A stretch of DNA of 63,142 bases, from positions 1 to 63,142 of IMG/VR virus record IMGVR_UViG_3300021085_000001; one strand, 5' to 3'. The notes beneath the pieces are model-generated. The model ran no database searches, was not told the DNA's origin, and saw only the letters and a program-made list of their open reading frames with translations. Shown here one piece after another: positions 37,403 to 46,663 of this stretch. Made by a program: the position numbers and the translations under genes. This DNA comes from a virus. The stretch's first letter is position 1; each line of letters starts with the position of its first letter.

Positions 37403-39592
37403 ATGGCAAGACAATTAGTAGATTCAGGAGTCAATATACAGCTTGTTTCACAAGCAGGTTCAACGCCTAATATAGTAGGAGAAGCTATAGCTGGAGCAGG
37501 GGCCGCAATAGGTGGGGCTCTTGAGGAGGCTTTAGGCAACAAGAAAAAAATAGATGATGCAGAGGCAAAAGCTTCTGGAACAAATAACAATGATGGTGGA
37601 GATTCTGGCGATGGATCTACAGAAAATAATAGTACGTCAGATAACGTAAATGCTACTATTAATGAGAACAGAAATAGGTTTGAAGGAATAGAGAAAAAAC
37701 AATCTAGTCAACCTTTAATAGGAGACACAGCTTCTACTGAAAGTGATCGGAAGTACACTGATAAAATGGCTTGGGGAAACTTAAGCGGATTTCAAAAAGC
37801 TGAGTACGCAAAAAGAGGTATTACCAACTTTAATGAGTTTTCGATTGCCGCAGAACAGTGGAGAACTAAAAATGTAGGATATACAAACATAGCTACCTCT
37901 GATAATAAAAGAGATGCTAATAAATCCACAAAATGGGGAGGGATTCCAGAAACTCCTTTAGACAGAAAACGAACGCGATCAAGAGCTAATGTGTTTACAC
38001 CATCAGGAAGTGCCTCTACAGATGCTTTATTAGGATCTAGTTCTGTTCAATCGAATGCTATTAACGCAGGCGAAGAATCGCAGTTTACTCCAGGTAGAAC
38101 TTATGTTCAAAAAAGACAAAAGCTTTCTGCTCCGTCTTGGATGGGTATTGGTTCAGCTGCGGTAGAAGGCTACAACATGAGCGTTGAAAAATCTAACTAC
38201 AAAAAACAAGTGCAAGCAGACTTGCAGGATTTCTATTCTCAAGAATATGCTGGTTTGGTAGCTGATACAACTGGTAACGCTACTTTTGATAATTCTGTTA
38301 GAGATCTAATGATGCAGGAGAAAAAAGGGCTAGCTGCTATGTTAGATGACAGAGAAGCTGCTTTTGCACGTGGTGAAGGAGCTGAGTGGACTGCTAAATA
38401 TGATGAAAAGAAAAGAGGCCCCCAACAAGTATTACAAACTGTTACAGCATTAAGAGATGTAAGAGACCAAGTTTTAAAAGCTGATGCTGCTGGAGAAATT
38501 GATTGGGAAGCTATGAGTGATGAGGCTAAAGACGAATTAATGAGTATAGTTAAGGGAGGCTCTAATTGGGGTATTGTTCCTACTGAAAATGGGTTAGCTT
38601 TAGCTGGAGCTACCAGAGGCGGTATGCCGTATGTAAAAAGAGTTCAATCTTTTTTAAATGAAGGCACAGGTCCTAAATATATTCAAAAGAAAAACGCTTT
38701 TGATTATGTTTCAAGTGTTGTTGATGATTTTAGAAAAAACCAAGACAAATACAGCAAAACTACAGTTGATCCCAAAACCGGTAATAAAATAACTGTTCCT
38801 ATGTCGTTTGAAGAAATCAAGCCTTATCTAATGAGAACATTTGATTCAGAATTAACAGACTCAAATGATGTTAGAGCTTACGCTTCAAAAAACAATTGGG
38901 ATGGGGATGGTATGGATTCAGACATGTTCGATCGTTCTGTAGCTAGTGGTATCAAAGGAAAGCAACCAAAAGATTTTGTAAAAGCTAAATTTTTAGAATC
39001 TGCAGAACAATTATTATCGCCATATTTATCTCAATATTCTGAAACTGGAACAACTGTTTCTGCTATTAGAGAAAGAGAAAGAGCGGCTGTTAACGAAGAA
39101 AGCAGAAAACAAACCATAAAAGCCAGTACGGAAGCTGCTAAAGAGTCCAAATATGACGATTTAATAGACACTATAATGACAGAAGCACAAGGTGACTTTA
39201 CTCCCGACAAAGTTGTTGATCCAAAAATTGGTTCAATTCCGGAGCTTACTATGAAGTCTGAAAAAGACTACCCTGGAGCTTCAATAATAGAAGGGGCTAA
39301 GGGTGTAAAAACATCAAAGTACAACCCTTCCACAGGGCTTTTAACAATAACGCCTACTAGTGCTATAACAGTTAAAGACGGTTCAACAACAATAAAAACA
39401 AAAGAACCTCAAACAATTGATTTTACTCAAGACCCAGCTTTAGTTAGGCAGAGTCTTAAGAATCTATTGGAACAACTTAAGATAACAGGAGATACTTCTA
39501 GTAGTAGTGGAGGCGCTCAATCTATAAGTATAACTAATGAAACTGCTAAAGCTAAATTAGCTGAAATACAAAACAGAATCTCAGGAAACTAA
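37403..39592 (+). CDS. Internal virion protein (729 aa)
   Basis: A 729-residue, mostly helical, hydrophilic protein with a short hydrophobic Gly/Ala segment (NIVGEAIAGAGAAIGGALEE) near residues 22-42. Low-complexity Asn/Asp/Ser follows (NNNDGGDSGDGSTENNSTS). The place between the Ala-rich protein and the 2257-residue protein matches the middle internal core protein of podoviruses. No enzyme motif is seen. Confidence 0.65.
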   Translation: MARQLVDSGVNIQLVSQAGSTPNIVGEAIAGAGAAIGGALEEALGNKKKIDDAEAKASGTNNNDGGDSGDGSTENNSTSDNVNATINENRNRFEGIEKKQSSQPLIGDTASTESDRKYTDKMAWGNLSGFQKAEYAKRGITNFNEFSIAAEQWRTKNVGYTNIATSDNKRDANKSTKWGGIPETPLDRKRTRSRANVFTPSGSASTDALLGSSSVQSNAINAGEESQFTPGRTYVQKRQKLSAPSWMGIGSAAVEGYNMSVEKSNYKKQVQADLQDFYSQEYAGLVADTTGNATFDNSVRDLMMQEKKGLAAMLDDREAAFARGEGAEWTAKYDEKKRGPQQVLQTVTALRDVRDQVLKADAAGEIDWEAMSDEAKDELMSIVKGGSNWGIVPTENGLALAGATRGGMPYVKRVQSFLNEGTGPKYIQKKNAFDYVSSVVDDFRKNQDKYSKTTVDPKTGNKITVPMSFEEIKPYLMRTFDSELTDSNDVRAYASKNNWDGDGMDSDMFDRSVASGIKGKQPKDFVKAKFLESAEQLLSPYLSQYSETGTTVSAIRERERAAVNEESRKQTIKASTEAAKESKYDDLIDTIMTEAQGDFTPDKVVDPKIGSIPELTMKSEKDYPGASIIEGAKGVKTSKYNPSTGLLTITPTSAITVKDGSTTIKTKEPQTIDFTQDPALVRQSLKNLLEQLKITGDTSSSSGGAQSISITNETAKAKLAEIQNRISGN

Positions 39593-39602
39593 ATAAAATT
39601 AT

Positions 39603-42600
39603 ATGAACGAGCTAGAATTAATAGTACAGCAAATGATGGCGGATGGCGAATCTGATGAAATGATTCAGTCCGTTGTTGCGGAATACAATAAAACTAAACC
39701 AGTTAGCGAGGGAAAGATAAATGCCGCTGCGGAAGAAGCTGCGAATGTAGTGGCCGAACCCGTAGATACGGAATTGCAGTTGGAAAATGGTTTATCGGAG
39801 CCCAAAAGTCAACTTAAAAAAAGCGACTTTTTACAAGAAAGTTTTATTGGAAATATCTTAGGTTATGGCGAAAACGAAACAAATGCTCAAGGTGAAAAAT
39901 TCACTTATGATGTTGTTGAAAAAGAAGCTGAAGACAGTACTCAAAAATCAAAAGAATATATTTGGAATAATGCTAGTGATGAAGATATTTTAAATCAGCC
40001 TTGGTACACTTTAATGGCACATCATCCGGATTTTGCTGATAAAACTTTAGTCGGAGGGTTGTTAGATATATATTCAAAAAGATCTGAAATAAAAGAAAAC
40101 AAAAGGCGAACAAGCTTAGGAGAAGATGAACTTTTTGAAGACAACGTTTTACAATTTGCTAGACAATACGGCATAAACAATTTAGATATTGCTAGAGAAA
40201 AGTTTAAAAGACAATATGATGTTGAGGTAGGTAACACTATCGAAGTAGATGTTGAGCTTGACAGTGACTCAGGTAAATTTAAACTTACCGAAAAAGACTA
40301 TGACGAAGCTGGTAAATTAAAAGCTGATTTAACGTTTTCTGAGTCTATGAATAACTCTAAAAAAAATATCCTTGTAGATTTAGAAAAAATGATACCAGAA
40401 GCAGGGCAAGCTTTAGCTGGTACTGTTTCAAAATATTTAGGTTCTAATGCTGTGCCAAAATCTGTAACAGAAGATTTAGCTGTGTACGCAACTGAGTTGG
40501 AACGAGAAAGATTATTTAATCCCACTTTTTCACTAGTTGAAGCGCTAGAAGGAAAAAGAGACAAAAATGGTGACTTAGTAGCAGGTGCTGCGGTGGTGGG
40601 TGCTGGCTTAAATTTAGCTACAACAATGATACCCGCTGTTTTAACAAAAGGGCGTAGCCTGGGGGTTCAAGTAGCTTTACCTATGATTTCTGAGTATAAC
40701 AAAGCCCAGGCAGAAGCTAGAGGTGTGGACATCGTTGAATACTACGAAGGTGGTAATGTTGATATATCAACGCCTTTAATGTACTCTCTTCCTGCAATTG
40801 GTTTAGAAAAATTAGGTTATAAAGGTATAACCAAGGCTATGCTTGCTGCCGCTGGTAAAAACAAAGCAGCAGCTACCACAGCTAAGGCTTTATCTAGTAT
40901 GGGTACAGAGGCTTGGACGGAGTGGCTGCAAACAGGTATTGAATCATTTAACAGTGCTAAAGGTTCTGACGCTTCTGATGAAGAAGCTGCCACTGTGGCT
41001 GCGCAAACAATGTTCTCCGAAGAAGGTTTAGAAAGCGCCCTACAAGGAGCGGTTGGTTCTGGCGTAACAATTGGTGTTGGGGGCGTTGGTAAAAAAACCT
41101 TAAAAGCTCTAAGAGCTTCTAGGGCTGGGATTGATGTGGATGGCATTGAAGAAGACGTAAATCTTATTGAAAGTCTTAGAATTAAAAAATCTGAAGCTAC
41201 AGATAAAGATGTTATAGATGGCATTGAACAACAGATACAAGAAGTTAAAGAACGTTTAAAGTATAGAGTAACTAAAGGTAATGGATTAATAGATTCTTTA
41301 GGTGAAAACGAAATTGACGAAATAGCGTCAATGAGTGACTTAGCTGCTTTACAACAAAAAAGAGTTCTTGAAATAAAAAACAAGCTTGATGCTAATGAAA
41401 TAACAGAAGAAGAGTATAACGCTGCTTACAAAGGTTTCAAAGCTTCTTATGTAAAAGCTAAAAACAGAATAAAGGGAATTGTTGAAGAGGCAGAACAAAG
41501 AACTCCTGAGGATGTAGCAGAAAGAACTGTTAAAAATGCAAACGCTATTAACAACGCATTCAACGGCGAAACAATGCAACGCGTAAACGAGAAGACTGGT
41601 AAGAAAGAGCTAACAGCGAAGGGCTTAGAGTTTTTTCATAATGTTCTTGTTCCGAACATGTCCGATCTTGCCACAAGCATCACTAATCGCAAGTTTAGAG
41701 AAAACAAAGAGTTTGGTGAATCAAAATACAAAAAAGAGGATTTTATTGCAGATTTACTTTATTCACCTGATAAAAACATAGCCTCTTCGCTTATTGGGCT
41801 ATTAACTAGTTTTAATCCTAAAAAAGATCAGCTTTTAACTACATATATAACAAAAAATTTAGAATTTAGGTCTGGTCGTATTTTAGAAGAGCGTGTTGGT
41901 TCGCAGGCTACAATTGGGGGGACTAGTATAGATACTCAAGAAGCTCGCGAATTAGTTGGAGAGGAAGCTGATGTTGAAGTATCCTCGACCAAGGGGCCAA
42001 GGTTTGCTAAAAAACTAGGCTTATCAGATGAGCTTGTTAATAAAGCACGTAATGCAGCTAAAAAAGCTTTATCTACCGCTAAAAAAGTTGATGACAAAAA
42101 GTTTTTAAGTGATCTAGTAAACACTATAAACAGTGAGATCTTCGATGACATCCGTAATTTAATACCTAAACCAAAAGAGCGTGAAGCTTTTATGGAGCAA
42201 TTTGCAGGAACTATATGGGATGCAATGCCTCAAAGCTCAATGGCTAAATCCACACGCAATGAAACTTTTAGAAGCTGGGGAATGGAAGCTCCGACTAAAG
42301 AAGCGTTTGTTGATTACTTTTTAGGTAGAGACCAAGAGGGGTTAGGCTTGAACACTATTAATGATCGTGTAAAAAAACAATTACCTCAGTACCTAGCTAA
42401 AGCTATTGGAGCAGAGTATGCTCAAGATTTGTTAGAGAATGATCCTGATACCCGTGAAAGGTTTGGCTTAACGCAAAAACAAGAAGTTGAAGCTGCTGCT
42501 GACGAAATACAGAGCAAAACAAAAGAAGAGCGTGAGCTACAAAATACAGCGCCTAAAGAATTAGAGGAATTAAGAAAATTAGCGGATGAGGGTAACGCTG

Positions 42601-45600
42601 GCACTATTAATGAAATACTAGGAGGAGAAAGGGTTTCAGTCGATAATGCCAATTCTAAAAATAATTATGAAAAACTAACAAAAAGACAAAAAGCTATACT
42701 TAATTTTGTTAAAGTAGCAAAAATACCAAGTATACTTTTACAAAAAGCTGGTTTTGCAAGCCCTGGGGCAGAATACACTACAAGAGACGGTGTAATATAT
42801 TACAAATTAAAGAACGGAAAAGAGGTTAAAAAAGGTACTCCAGAATTTAAAAAAGCTCAAGAGGAAAACTTAATTTTGCCGCGACAGGAAAAAGGGGGGT
42901 TATTTTCATCTACTAATGATGGTTTTCTTAAACAGGCTATGGAAATAGCTAAAGAAAACGATAAATTGTACCCTGAATTAAGCTTAAAAAGAGTAAAAAT
43001 ACCCAGGGGAACTAGACTTGACAAGGAATTCTTAAAAAAGCATGCTCAGAGGTCTAAGCAAAACATGGACGTCTTAATAACTTCGTTGAAAATTCTTACT
43101 GATGCTGTGCATAAGCACAATCTACCTATTGAAGATGCTTTTTTGTTTATTGCGTCAGGCTACCAAGCAACAGATGGTTTTATAAAAGCCGCTGCTCCTT
43201 TTAAGTACATTTCAAAAAGTTTTGCATACGGAAGAAGTGGAAAGCAACGAATTGGTGAACAGTACAGAGAAGAGCACCAACCACCAGCTTCTTATATAGG
43301 TAAAGTTATGATGTGGGCTATTAAAAACAATAGAGCTGATTTAATAGAACCTTTTATAAGAAAAAATTATTACCAAACTCAACTTTCAAAAGCCGATGAC
43401 CAAAAAATAGATGATGCAAAGCTTGATTCAGGAATGCCTAAAGGCTATCTTATTTTTGAAAACCCAATAATAAGGATGGCTGAATCCGGCGTAAACCTTA
43501 ATGACCAGCTTAACATAGAAACAGGACAAACAATGGCTCAGGAATTTGATGCAGAAAGTGCAGAAACACCTGACGCTATTGCAGCATCTAATGAAGTTGT
43601 AAAAGAAAAAGTAGAGGATAATATTGAAACTTTAATTGATAGAGCAATAGGTAAACTAGAGGATTACTTAGGTCCAAAAGGAGCTCTACAAGCCAACTTC
43701 GCTGCTGTACCTATAAATATATTAGTTGGAGGATTAAGAGCTACTAAACTAGCTTATAAAGGCTCTAAGAACCTTGCTAAAGCACTTGAAGCTGGGTATA
43801 AAAAAGTACAAGACTATATGTCTCAGCAAGAGTGGTTAGAATTTGCGAAACAAGCTGTAACTGAAGTTAAAAAAGAAAAAACAGGAGCTGGTGTTGCATT
43901 AGCAATTGCAAACGAAGATGCGATTAAAAACGAACAAAACCGCCAGAATAAGCTTAAAACTCTCAAGGATGCGGGTGTGTATAGCAAATCTGATGATAGT
44001 AAAACAAGTAAAGAACTTGATGAAAAACTAGCAGCAGAAGATTCTAAAATAAAAAAGTCTAACCGCACAGAGGGAATGGAGCGTAATTTCCGTAAAATTT
44101 TAAATAATAAAAAATCTACAGGAAAACGTCCATCTAAATGGTTTATACCGTCTAATGCTGAAGATATAAAAGGATTATTGTACGCTTTTTTACCTAGCGG
44201 GGAAGCTGGGGTTGCTGCTAAAAAGTTTTTTAATTCAACAATATTAAAGCCTTATTCAGATGCTGTAGCGGCTGCCGAAGCTGAAATACTGCAACTATCT
44301 AAAAAGTTTGTTGAATTAAAAGAAGCTGTAAATGTAAAACTAGATGCAAACATTGAAGGTACTCCTTATACATTAGGAGATGCTATAAAGGTTTACAACT
44401 GGAACAAAGCTGGAGTAGAAGTAGATATTTTAAAAGAAGAGTATCTTGACAAATTAATTGGAGCTGTTGAAGCAAATGCAGAAGCTAAACATTTAGCAGA
44501 TAAAATTGCAGAAAGCTATGATGTTAAATACGACAAAAACTGGAGAGGCGTTCATTTAAACAAATCTATTTACGACGCAATCCACTCTGGGTCTCGCACT
44601 AAGCATTTAGAAACTTTTTCGCAAAATGTAGATGCAATTTTTAATAAAGACAATCTGCAAGAAATAGAAAATGTTTTCGGAAAAAGCTATGTTCAAGCAT
44701 TACAGAATAGCTTGAAAAGAATGAAATCCGGTCGTAACAGAGTTTCAACAGATGCTCAATCTAATAAGTTTTTAAATTGGATTAATAAATCTGTGGCTAC
44801 CACTATGTTTTTTAATACAAGATCAGCAGCTTTGCAGCTTTTATCTTCATTAAATTTCGTTGGGCAACAAGATAACAGTTTGTTTAAAGCTACAGCTGCA
44901 TTTGCAAATCAAAAGCAATGGCAAGAGGATTATAACAAGCTTTGGAACAGTGATTATTTAACTAGTCGTAGAGACGGAGCTAAGTTTGACGTATTAGCCG
45001 ATGAGATCGCAGATGACCAAGAATCTTTTTTGAATAAACTTTTGCAAAAAGGTTTTTTACCTACAAGATATGCGGATAGTTTTGCTATTGCAATGGGAGG
45101 AGCTGCTTTTTATAGAAACAGAGTTAATGCTCTCGTGAAAAAAGGTGTGCCTGTTGAGAAAGCTGAAGCACAAGCCTTAAAAGACTGGCAAGCTTCTGCT
45201 GAAGAAACACAACAATCTTCTGACCCGTCTAAAATTTCCGAAATACAAGCTTCATCTATTGGTAAAATAATTTATGCTTTTGCTAATACGCCGTTTCAGT
45301 ACGCTCGTAAAAGTAAAAGACTACTACAAGATGTAGCTTCTGGACGATCTAAAGCAGAGGGTGGTATTAATAAGGTAAGAAAAGACTTACAGTCTGTTTT
45401 TTATTACACAGTTGGACAAGCAATGCTTTTTAACGCTTTGCAAACCGCTTTATTCGCGTCTATGTTTAGCGATGATGAAGAGGATAAGCTTGAAGAAAAA
45501 ACAATAACTGCTATTGAAAGATCTTTAACATCATTCGCTAAGTCTTTAGGTAATCCAGGCGCAATAATTGGATCTTTATATTCTATATTAGCTGAAGCTA

Positions 45601-46376
45601 ATGAGCAAATAGATAAAAGAGGTAGAATAGACAACGCTTATAAACTAGCTTTAGAAGCAACTGCTATTTCACCACCTTTAAACACTAAGCTTAAAGATAT
45701 AGTAGCTATAGGTAATATATACAAATATAACCATAAGCAAATTGAAAATGATCCATTTGAGGTAAAATTAGATAACCCTGTACTAGAGATTGCGGGAAAT
45801 GTTGCGTCATTCGCTGGGTATCCATTAGATAGAGTTATTAGGAAAGCTCAAAATTTAGAAGCAGTAATGAACGAGCAAACAGAAGCTTGGGAAAAAGTGT
45901 TTTTAACTTTAGGGTGGAGTAAATGGGAGTTAGGAATTGGTAAAGACAATTCTAAAGGAACTAATGAGTGGCTTGAAGGTTTAAAGAAAACAAACCCCAG
46001 TCTTTACAACACTATAAAAAGTGCAGAAAAAACAGCTAAAGAACTAGACTCCCCTGCTAAAAAACTAGCAAAAGGAGAAGCTGGTCAAGCACACCGAGAT
46101 GGTACTATAGAAATAGCCCCTGATTTATCACCTGTAGAACGTGAAAAAACAATCGCGCACGAGAAGCAGCATGTGGAAGACATAAAAGCTGGTCGATTAG
46201 ACTACGACGATAACTATGTTTATTGGAATGGAAAGAAGTACGAGCGTAAAAACGGTAAGATTAAATACAACGGTAAATGGTACAAAGAGGGCCACAAAAG
46301 CCTGCCTTGGGAAAAGAAAGCATATGATGCTGAGCCTACAACTCAAGAGATAAAGAAAAGAAAGAAACTTTATTAA
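39603..46376 (+). CDS. Giant internal virion protein with C-terminal HExxH
   Basis: A 2257-residue protein, the largest here. Most is helical and charged. Hydrophobic stretches occur near residues 325-345 (AVVGAGLNLATTMIPAVLTK) and 476-500 (GAVGSGVTIGVGGVG). Close to the C-terminus is IAHEKQHVEDI (H2186-E-x-x-H2190), a zinc-metallopeptidase-like motif, followed by a beta segment and LPWEKKAYDAE, an E-containing helix as in gluzincin-like domains. By place and size it is the ejected core protein that crosses the envelope. A muramidase motif was not seen. A terminator follows directly. Confidence 0.75.
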   Translation: MNELELIVQQMMADGESDEMIQSVVAEYNKTKPVSEGKINAAAEEAANVVAEPVDTELQLENGLSEPKSQLKKSDFLQESFIGNILGYGENETNAQGEKFTYDVVEKEAEDSTQKSKEYIWNNASDEDILNQPWYTLMAHHPDFADKTLVGGLLDIYSKRSEIKENKRRTSLGEDELFEDNVLQFARQYGINNLDIAREKFKRQYDVEVGNTIEVDVELDSDSGKFKLTEKDYDEAGKLKADLTFSESMNNSKKNILVDLEKMIPEAGQALAGTVSKYLGSNAVPKSVTEDLAVYATELERERLFNPTFSLVEALEGKRDKNGDLVAGAAVVGAGLNLATTMIPAVLTKGRSLGVQVALPMISEYNKAQAEARGVDIVEYYEGGNVDISTPLMYSLPAIGLEKLGYKGITKAMLAAAGKNKAAATTAKALSSMGTEAWTEWLQTGIESFNSAKGSDASDEEAATVAAQTMFSEEGLESALQGAVGSGVTIGVGGVGKKTLKALRASRAGIDVDGIEEDVNLIESLRIKKSEATDKDVIDGIEQQIQEVKERLKYRVTKGNGLIDSLGENEIDEIASMSDLAALQQKRVLEIKNKLDANEITEEEYNAAYKGFKASYVKAKNRIKGIVEEAEQRTPEDVAERTVKNANAINNAFNGETMQRVNEKTGKKELTAKGLEFFHNVLVPNMSDLATSITNRKFRENKEFGESKYKKEDFIADLLYSPDKNIASSLIGLLTSFNPKKDQLLTTYITKNLEFRSGRILEERVGSQATIGGTSIDTQEARELVGEEADVEVSSTKGPRFAKKLGLSDELVNKARNAAKKALSTAKKVDDKKFLSDLVNTINSEIFDDIRNLIPKPKEREAFMEQFAGTIWDAMPQSSMAKSTRNETFRSWGMEAPTKEAFVDYFLGRDQEGLGLNTINDRVKKQLPQYLAKAIGAEYAQDLLENDPDTRERFGLTQKQEVEAAADEIQSKTKEERELQNTAPKELEELRKLADEGNAGTINEILGGERVSVDNANSKNNYEKLTKRQKAILNFVKVAKIPSILLQKAGFASPGAEYTTRDGVIYYKLKNGKEVKKGTPEFKKAQEENLILPRQEKGGLFSSTNDGFLKQAMEIAKENDKLYPELSLKRVKIPRGTRLDKEFLKKHAQRSKQNMDVLITSLKILTDAVHKHNLPIEDAFLFIASGYQATDGFIKAAAPFKYISKSFAYGRSGKQRIGEQYREEHQPPASYIGKVMMWAIKNNRADLIEPFIRKNYYQTQLSKADDQKIDDAKLDSGMPKGYLIFENPIIRMAESGVNLNDQLNIETGQTMAQEFDAESAETPDAIAASNEVVKEKVEDNIETLIDRAIGKLEDYLGPKGALQANFAAVPINILVGGLRATKLAYKGSKNLAKALEAGYKKVQDYMSQQEWLEFAKQAVTEVKKEKTGAGVALAIANEDAIKNEQNRQNKLKTLKDAGVYSKSDDSKTSKELDEKLAAEDSKIKKSNRTEGMERNFRKILNNKKSTGKRPSKWFIPSNAEDIKGLLYAFLPSGEAGVAAKKFFNSTILKPYSDAVAAAEAEILQLSKKFVELKEAVNVKLDANIEGTPYTLGDAIKVYNWNKAGVEVDILKEEYLDKLIGAVEANAEAKHLADKIAESYDVKYDKNWRGVHLNKSIYDAIHSGSRTKHLETFSQNVDAIFNKDNLQEIENVFGKSYVQALQNSLKRMKSGRNRVSTDAQSNKFLNWINKSVATTMFFNTRSAALQLLSSLNFVGQQDNSLFKATAAFANQKQWQEDYNKLWNSDYLTSRRDGAKFDVLADEIADDQESFLNKLLQKGFLPTRYADSFAIAMGGAAFYRNRVNALVKKGVPVEKAEAQALKDWQASAEETQQSSDPSKISEIQASSIGKIIYAFANTPFQYARKSKRLLQDVASGRSKAEGGINKVRKDLQSVFYYTVGQAMLFNALQTALFASMFSDDEEDKLEEKTITAIERSLTSFAKSLGNPGAIIGSLYSILAEANEQIDKRGRIDNAYKLALEATAISPPLNTKLKDIVAIGNIYKYNHKQIENDPFEVKLDNPVLEIAGNVASFAGYPLDRVIRKAQNLEAVMNEQTEAWEKVFLTLGWSKWELGIGKDNSKGTNEWLEGLKKTNPSLYNTIKSAEKTAKELDSPAKKLAKGEAGQAHRDGTIEIAPDLSPVEREKTIAHEKQHVEDIKAGRLDYDDNYVYWNGKKYERKNGKIKYNGKWYKEGHKSLPWEKKAYDAEPTTQEIKKRKKLY

Positions 46377-46379
46377 ACA

Positions 46380-46420
46380 AAAAAGGGGATGATACCAATT
46401 ACGGCGTCATCCCCTTTATT
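46380..46420. terminator. Bidirectional terminator between the convergent arms
   Basis: AAAGGGGATGA (46382-46392) pairs perfectly with TCATCCCCTTT (46407-46417) over a 14-base loop. A-rich sequence on the left and T/A-rich sequence on the right give both strands a U-tract-like tail. It separates the plus-strand stop at 46376 from the minus-strand stop at 46424. Confidence 0.9.
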
Positions 46421-46423
46421 ATT

Positions 46424-46642
46424 TTATAATGCTAACTGCAAAATATTAGCTGCTAGTAAAATCCAAAACCCAAATTTATATATTTGAATTATTGTATTTT
46501 CACGAGAGTTATATACATTATCTGAATCGTCTAATGAAATATCATCAACCAATTCTTTAACTTCTAATGCTTTATCTTCTAAAGCATTTTCTAATTCTTT
46601 AATACGTAACTTTGCATCCGCAAATGTAAACCTTTTAGCCAT
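46424..46642 (-). CDS. Small coiled-coil membrane protein
   Basis: A 72-residue protein. A charged helix, FADAKLRIKELENALEDKAL, is followed by a C-terminal membrane segment, IYKFGFWILLAANILQLAL. It is the last gene of the minus arm, 21 bp after nrdA and just before the shared terminator. Function is unknown. Confidence 0.6.
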   Translation of the reverse strand: MAKRFTFADAKLRIKELENALEDKALEVKELVDDISLDDSDNVYNSRENTIIQIYKFGFWILLAANILQLAL

Positions 46643-46663
46643 AATAATATTTAATTAATTAAT

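Noticed and set aside
40817-41383. 188-residue minus frame inside the giant virion gene
   Set aside because: Antisense shadow of an Ala/Lys-rich coding region; low-complexity Ser/Leu/Phe translation.
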